Below, piece after piece: positions 6,659 to 9,670 of a stretch of 9,670 nt of DNA (position 1 is its first letter; each line of letters starts with the position of its first letter). The position numbers and the translations under genes are program-made. Origin of the DNA: an uncultured Bacteriovorax sp. GTDB taxonomy: Bacteria > Bdellovibrionota > Bacteriovoracia > Bacteriovoracales > Bacteriovoracaceae. The notes below the pieces were generated by a model, which saw nothing but the letters and a program-made list of their open reading frames with translations, did no database searches and was not told the origin of the DNA. The stretch lies in contig CALUDF010000092.1 in the NCBI GenBank assembly GCA_943914745.1, positions 1 through 9,670 on the forward strand. The letters run 5' to 3'.

Positions 6659-7795
6659 ATGCGTCTTGGTTTTGACGGAAAAAGAGCAACACAAAATTTT
6701 AGAGGATTAGGCAACTACTCTCGAGGTCTCATCGAAGGCCTTCTTCAGTATTCAAGTGAAGACATTTTTCTGTATTCGCCGATTGTGAAAGATCAAAGGG
6801 CAAAAGATTGGCTCAAAGAAAACCAAAATCCACATCTGCATTTACGAGTGCCAACAGGCTCGATAGAGCAAAAAATCCCTTCGTTATGGCGCTCATTTTC
6901 GATTGTAAAAGATTTAAAAAAAGACAACCTTGATTTATACCACGGTCTCTCTCACGAAATCCCCGTGGGAATTGGGGCCCTACCTTTTAAATCGGTGGTA
7001 ACGATCCACGACTTAATTTTTTTGCGTTACCCCCAATTTTTTCCTTTCATCGACCGCGTGACTTACAAACAAAAATTCAGTTACTCCAGCAAGAACGCGG
7101 ATATGGTTTTGACGATTTGTGAGCAGACAAAAAAAGACCTCATTGAGTTCTTAGGTATCGATGAAAGAAAGATTCTCGTTCACTACCAAAGTTGTGATCC
7201 GCTTTTTTATGAAGAGCATAGTTTTGAAAAAAAGCGTGAGTTCATGAGCAAGCATCATTTCGATCGCCCTTTTATTCTTTGTGTAGGGGCCTTCGAAGAA
7301 AGAAAGAACCAGCTAAATCTCATCGAAGCTTTTGCCAAGACCTGCCATCTTTATGAGCAGGACCTGGTTTTGATAGGCAATGGGAAAAAGTACTTAGAGG
7401 CCTGCAAGAAAAGAGTAAGCGATTTAAAAATTTCCAACCGCGTGCGCTTTTTATCCAATGTGAGCTTTAGTGAGCTTCCGTTTTTTTATCAATGCGCAGA
7501 CCTCTTTTGTTTTCCTTCGCACTTTGAAGGTTTCGGTCTTCCGATTGTTGAGGCCCTTTTTTCCAAGACTCCGGTTATCACAAGTTATGGCTCGTGCTTT
7601 CCCGAAAGCGCAGGACCAGATTCCGTCTATATTGATCCACTATCCGTTACTGACTTAGCAGATAAAATGACTCTTGTTTTAGGAGATGTCGCTCTTCAAG
7701 AGAGAATGATTTCCAGAGGGCACGAGTTCGTGCAGAAGTTTCATCGCAAGAAAGTGAATGAAAACCTGCTTGAGTGTTACGCTCGTCTATTTTAA
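6659..7795 (+). CDS. Glycosyltransferase family 4 (GT-B fold)
   Basis: The 378-residue length is normal for the family. The N-terminal acceptor domain opens with M-R-L-G-F-D-G and the glycine-rich F-R-G-L-G-N-Y-S-R-G loop (14-23), then V-V-T-I-H-D-L (113-119) and a long linker helix ending with A-D-M-V-L-T-I-C. The C-terminal donor domain has the L-C-V-G-A-F-E-E-R-K-N strand (207-217), V-L-I-G-N-G (237-242) and the EX7E-type motif E290-G-F-G-L-P-I-V-E298, which binds the nucleotide sugar. GT4 enzymes are retaining and use GDP-mannose, UDP-glucose or similar donors; this sequence resembles mannosyl/glucosyl transferases of surface polysaccharide synthesis, but donor and acceptor are undetermined. 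CTAGG lies 6 nt before the ATG as a ribosome site. It is probably co-transcribed with the lipoprotein. It has no membrane segment and would act at the cytoplasmic face. Confidence 0.9.
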   Translation: MRLGFDGKRATQNFRGLGNYSRGLIEGLLQYSSEDIFLYSPIVKDQRAKDWLKENQNPHLHLRVPTGSIEQKIPSLWRSFSIVKDLKKDNLDLYHGLSHEIPVGIGALPFKSVVTIHDLIFLRYPQFFPFIDRVTYKQKFSYSSKNADMVLTICEQTKKDLIEFLGIDERKILVHYQSCDPLFYEEHSFEKKREFMSKHHFDRPFILCVGAFEERKNQLNLIEAFAKTCHLYEQDLVLIGNGKKYLEACKKRVSDLKISNRVRFLSNVSFSELPFFYQCADLFCFPSHFEGFGLPIVEALFSKTPVITSYGSCFPESAGPDSVYIDPLSVTDLADKMTLVLGDVALQERMISRGHEFVQKFHRKKVNENLLECYARLF

Positions 7796-7818
7796 GCACT
7801 GTCTATTTTCTAGGCAAT

Positions 7819-7846
7819 TAATGCTCGGGGAATTTCTTTCCGATAG
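7819..7846 (+). promoter_or_regulatory. Candidate sigma-28 (FliA) promoter of the flagellin gene
   Basis: TAATGCTC (7819-7826) and TCCGATAG (7839-7846) match the flagellar sigma consensus TAAAGTTT / GCCGATAA at 5 of 8 and 6 of 8 positions. The spacer is 12 nt against the usual 11. Predicted transcription start is around 7853, giving a leader of about 48 nt. Position directly before a flagellin gene strengthens the call; expression would be late class, after FlgM release, if the organism follows the standard hierarchy. Confidence 0.55.
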
Positions 7847-7853
7847 GATTTTA

Positions 7854-7873
7854 AGGTTTCAAGGTAGAAACCT
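7854..7873 (+). promoter_or_regulatory. Stem-loop at the 5' end of the flagellin mRNA leader
   Basis: AGGTTTC (7854-7860) and GAAACCT (7867-7873) are perfect inverted repeats forming a 7-bp stem with the 6-nt loop AAGGTA. It begins at or next to the predicted transcription start, so the message may start with a hairpin, an arrangement known to protect mRNA 5' ends. No T-run follows, so it is not a terminator. TCAAGG occurs at the stem/loop junction (7859-7864) and again at the ribosome binding site (7884-7889). Confidence 0.5.
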
Positions 7874-7885
7874 GCAGTGTTCCTC

Positions 7886-7890
7886 AAGGA
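7886..7890 (+). promoter_or_regulatory. Ribosome binding site deciding the flagellin start
   Basis: AAGGA lies 10 nt before ATG 7901. An in-frame upstream codon at 7877 would add eight non-family residues and lies before this site, so ATG 7901 is preferred. The sequence CAAGGATG here also fits the core of a CsrA-binding element (CARGGAUG). Confidence 0.7.
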
Positions 7891-7900
7891 TGACTTTAAA

Positions 7901-8731
7901 ATGCGAGTATCAACGAATATTAATTCGATGACGGCTCAGAAGTATGTGCGTGCGCACTCTGAAGAGCTGGCCTTAGAAGATAGTAAACTATCTTCAGGGG
8001 ATCGTATTGTCCGCGCGGCCCTTGATCCTTCAGGGCTTGCGATTTCAGAAACAATGAAGGCCAAGCTTCGCAGCAACTACCAGGCCGAAAGAAACTCAAA
8101 CGATTCAATTTCTCTTCTTCAGGTGGCCGAAGGCTCTCTGTCGACGATGCAGCAAGTAGGCTCACGCCTTCGCGAACTGGCCATGCAGGCAGCTAACGAC
8201 ACTGTAGGAGACGCCGAAAGATCTGTGGTCGATGCAGAATTCCAACAACTCAAACAAGAAGTTAAGCGCATTACGGCCTCAACCAGTTTTAATGGAAACC
8301 ACATCATCAGAGGTGGAAAAGAAAACACTTACGATCTTCAAGTCGGAGTCAACGGTGTAGCCGAGCTCGATAGAATCCAATACGACATGAGCAAGGTCAT
8401 GGACGTTCAAAGCAACTTTGGTATCGCCAACGTTGATTTGCGCACTAAAGAAGGAGCGCAAAAATCGCTGGGTGCTATTGATAACATGATGTCGCAAATC
8501 GGGGCAAGTCGTGCTCAATTGGGAAGTGTGGGAAATAGAATTGAGTCAGTTATCCAAAATCTTCAAGTCTCAAGAGAGAGCATTGCTTCAAGTAACTCCA
8601 AGATCCGCGATGCTGACATCGCAAAAGAAATGGGACTTAAGCTCAAGGCCCAAGTTGCTCAGGGAGCAAGTCTTTCAATGCTAAAGATTGCCAATGATTC
8701 ACCAGAATCTATTTTAAAGCTGGTAGCGTAA
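7901..8731 (+). CDS. fliC: Flagellin, compact D0/D1-only form
   Basis: The protein has 276 residues from the ATG chosen by the ribosome site and by M-R-V-S-T-N-I-N, the usual flagellin N-terminus. The N-terminal D0/D1 part (1-130) contains L-S-S-G-D-R-I, G-L-A-I-S-E, the N-D-S-I-S-L-L-Q-V-A-E-G segment and S-R-L-R-E-L-A-M-Q-A-A-N-D (88-100), the region equivalent to the TLR5-recognised site. The C-terminal part (185-276) contains G-A-S-R-A-Q-L-G-S-V-G-N-R and K-I-R-D-A-D-I-A-K-E-M. Only about 50 residues link the halves, so no D2/D3 outer domains are present. It is exported by the flagellar type III system and polymerises into the filament. Departures from consensus include A-A-L-D-P-S-G where A-x-D-D-A-A-G is usual, and a terminal L-K-L-V-A instead of the common L-L-R/G. 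Its last 23 bp overlap the convergent kinase gene. Confidence 0.95.
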   Translation: MRVSTNINSMTAQKYVRAHSEELALEDSKLSSGDRIVRAALDPSGLAISETMKAKLRSNYQAERNSNDSISLLQVAEGSLSTMQQVGSRLRELAMQAANDTVGDAERSVVDAEFQQLKQEVKRITASTSFNGNHIIRGGKENTYDLQVGVNGVAELDRIQYDMSKVMDVQSNFGIANVDLRTKEGAQKSLGAIDNMMSQIGASRAQLGSVGNRIESVIQNLQVSRESIASSNSKIRDADIAKEMGLKLKAQVAQGASLSMLKIANDSPESILKLVA

Positions 8732-9670
8732 TCGTAAAAGTTGTCCCTTTCCCCATTTCAGAAGTGGCCTTGATTTTTCCATCATGCTTTTGAATGATGT
8801 GTTTGACGATGGAGAGCCCGAGGCCTGTTCCTTCAATTTCACTAGAGCGTGAGGCGTCCACTCTGAAGAAGCGCTCAAAGACTCTGTGGAGCTGGTCTTC
8901 TGGAATGCCGACGCCATTGTCGCTGATTTCAATGGTCGTTGTATTCTCCAGGCAATGCGAATGGATATTGATTTCACCTTTGTCTTTAGTGTATTTGAGG
9001 GCGTTGTCGATGAGGTTGATGAGGGCCTGTTCAAACAAGTTGTAATCAACAAAAATCATTTTTTCCTGCAGGTCAAACGTGAAGCGGACTTTTTTCTCCG
9101 GATAGTTGCCAGCGATTTCTTCACACAATGTCTCGGCCATCATCTCTAGGGAGACTTCTTCTCGGGCCAAGTCTTTTTTCTTTTCCACTGAAGTGAGCCT
9201 TAAGAGATCGCTGAATAAGTTGAGCAGTCGTCTTGAGTTGTTGTCGATCTTATCAAATAGGGGTCTGTAGTTTTTTTCAAAGCCTTCGTCTTTTTCTAGG
9301 CTTGATTTTAACAGCTGCATCTGTCCTTTTAGGATCGTCAGAGGAGTTCTCACCTCGTGGGAGAAATTGGCGACAAAGTCTTCACGCATTTGATCGGCCA
9401 TTTTTCTTTCAGTCACATCGTGCATGATCAGAAGATAGTTCTGAATGTTCCTAAGAGGGAAAGTCGTGATCTCAAAAAATTTCTTAAAAGAGTCCTGGAT
9501 GGGGTTGAAGGTGAATTCATTGATTTTTTGAACCTCTGAGGTCTCAACTGACTTTTTTATGAAGTTTTGAAAGTAGAGGTTTCTGGTCACTTCCAGAAGA
9601 CTTGTTTTCTCAGTGGATTCAGGGATGGAAAAAAGGCTATTAAAGGCATGATTGGAATATAGGATGACTT
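8709..9670 (-). CDS. PhoR-like sensor histidine kinase, N-terminus outside the window
   Basis: The minus-strand frame stays open to the right edge, so the 319 visible residues are the C-terminal part. A GTG at 9590 is an internal codon, not a convincing start, because the preceding residues (I-L-Y-S-N-H-A-F-N-S-L-F) look like the beginning of a PAS domain. After the PAS region comes the HisKA helix F-S-H-E-V-R-T-P-L with the phospho-accepting His at 9357-9359. The ATP-binding domain follows: N box N-L-I-D-N-A-L-K-Y, G1 D-N-G-V-G, F box F-E-R-F-F-R, and G2 G-T-G-L-G-L-S. This is a class I orthodox kinase closest in style to PhoR (R-V-D-A-S-R-S-S-E-I-E-G-T-G-L-G-L). It would phosphorylate an OmpR/PhoB-type regulator, probably encoded just outside the window. 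Its signal is unknown; phosphate sensing is only a guess from resemblance. Confidence 0.92.
   Translation of the reverse strand, partial: VILYSNHAFNSLFSIPESTEKTSLLEVTRNLYFQNFIKKSVETSEVQKINEFTFNPIQDSFKKFFEITTFPLRNIQNYLLIMHDVTERKMADQMREDFVANFSHEVRTPLTILKGQMQLLKSSLEKDEGFEKNYRPLFDKIDNNSRRLLNLFSDLLRLTSVEKKKDLAREEVSLEMMAETLCEEIAGNYPEKKVRFTFDLQEKMIFVDYNLFEQALINLIDNALKYTKDKGEINIHSHCLENTTTIEISDNGVGIPEDQLHRVFERFFRVDASRSSEIEGTGLGLSIVKHIIQKHDGKIKATSEMGKGTTFTITLPALK

Noticed and set aside
7877..7900. Upstream extension of the flagellin from a non-ATG codon.
   Set aside because: The added residues do not match the family and would precede the clear ribosome site at 7886-7890.
8714..9052. 112-codon open frame within the histidine kinase.
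   Set aside because: It overlaps the conserved ATP-binding domain in another frame; its composition is that of a shadow frame.
9588..9590. GTG as the start of the histidine kinase.
   Set aside because: PAS-like sequence continues in frame to the right edge, so the gene is cut, not short.
1..9670. Mobile element, CRISPR array, toxin-antitoxin or phage-defence module.
   Set aside because: No transposase, integrase, direct-repeat array, terminal inverted repeats or defence-type domain set was seen; the genes look like chromosomal envelope and motility genes.

Overview
The window holds eight protein-coding genes packed almost without gaps. They suggest a motile, Gram-negative (diderm) bacterium: an LPS-type heptosyltransferase, a signal-peptide-bearing beta-barrel protein, a lipoprotein and a flagellin are all present. 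The moderate AT bias, the domain style of the proteins and the divergent D0/D1-only flagellin fit the Bdellovibrionota (Bdellovibrio/Bacteriovorax-like bacteria). That placement is inferred from overall style; no rRNA or marker gene is present to prove it.

Layout. (1) 2-895 (+): 3' part of a GT9 heptosyltransferase that enters from the left edge. (2) 846-3538 (-): a two-gene operon in which a membrane-anchored J-domain protein is followed, with a 1-nt stop/start overlap, by a large, divergent adenosine-deaminase-like amidohydrolase whose tail overlaps the heptosyltransferase antisense by 50 bp. (3) 3601-4602 (+): an enolase-superfamily dipeptide epimerase, divergent from the J-domain gene across 62 bp. 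(4) 4606-5844 (-): an outer-membrane beta-barrel protein, convergent with the epimerase with only 3 bp between their stop codons. (5) 5953-7795 (+): a lipoprotein and a GT4 glycosyltransferase, 16 bp apart and probably co-transcribed. (6) 7901-8731 (+): a flagellin with its own sigma-28-like promoter and a perfect stem-loop in its leader. (7) 8709-9670 (-): a PhoR-like sensor histidine kinase, cut by the right edge and overlapping the flagellin tail by 23 bp.

Most genes serve the cell envelope or surface: LPS core assembly, murein peptide metabolism, an outer-membrane barrel, a lipoprotein, a sugar transferase, the flagellar filament and a membrane sensor. No mobile element, CRISPR array, tRNA or rRNA was seen, and no gene-free stretch exceeds 110 bp. 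The parts most worth following up are the J-domain/deaminase-like pair, the leader of the flagellin mRNA, and the fact that all three convergent junctions overlap or abut with no room for ordinary terminators.
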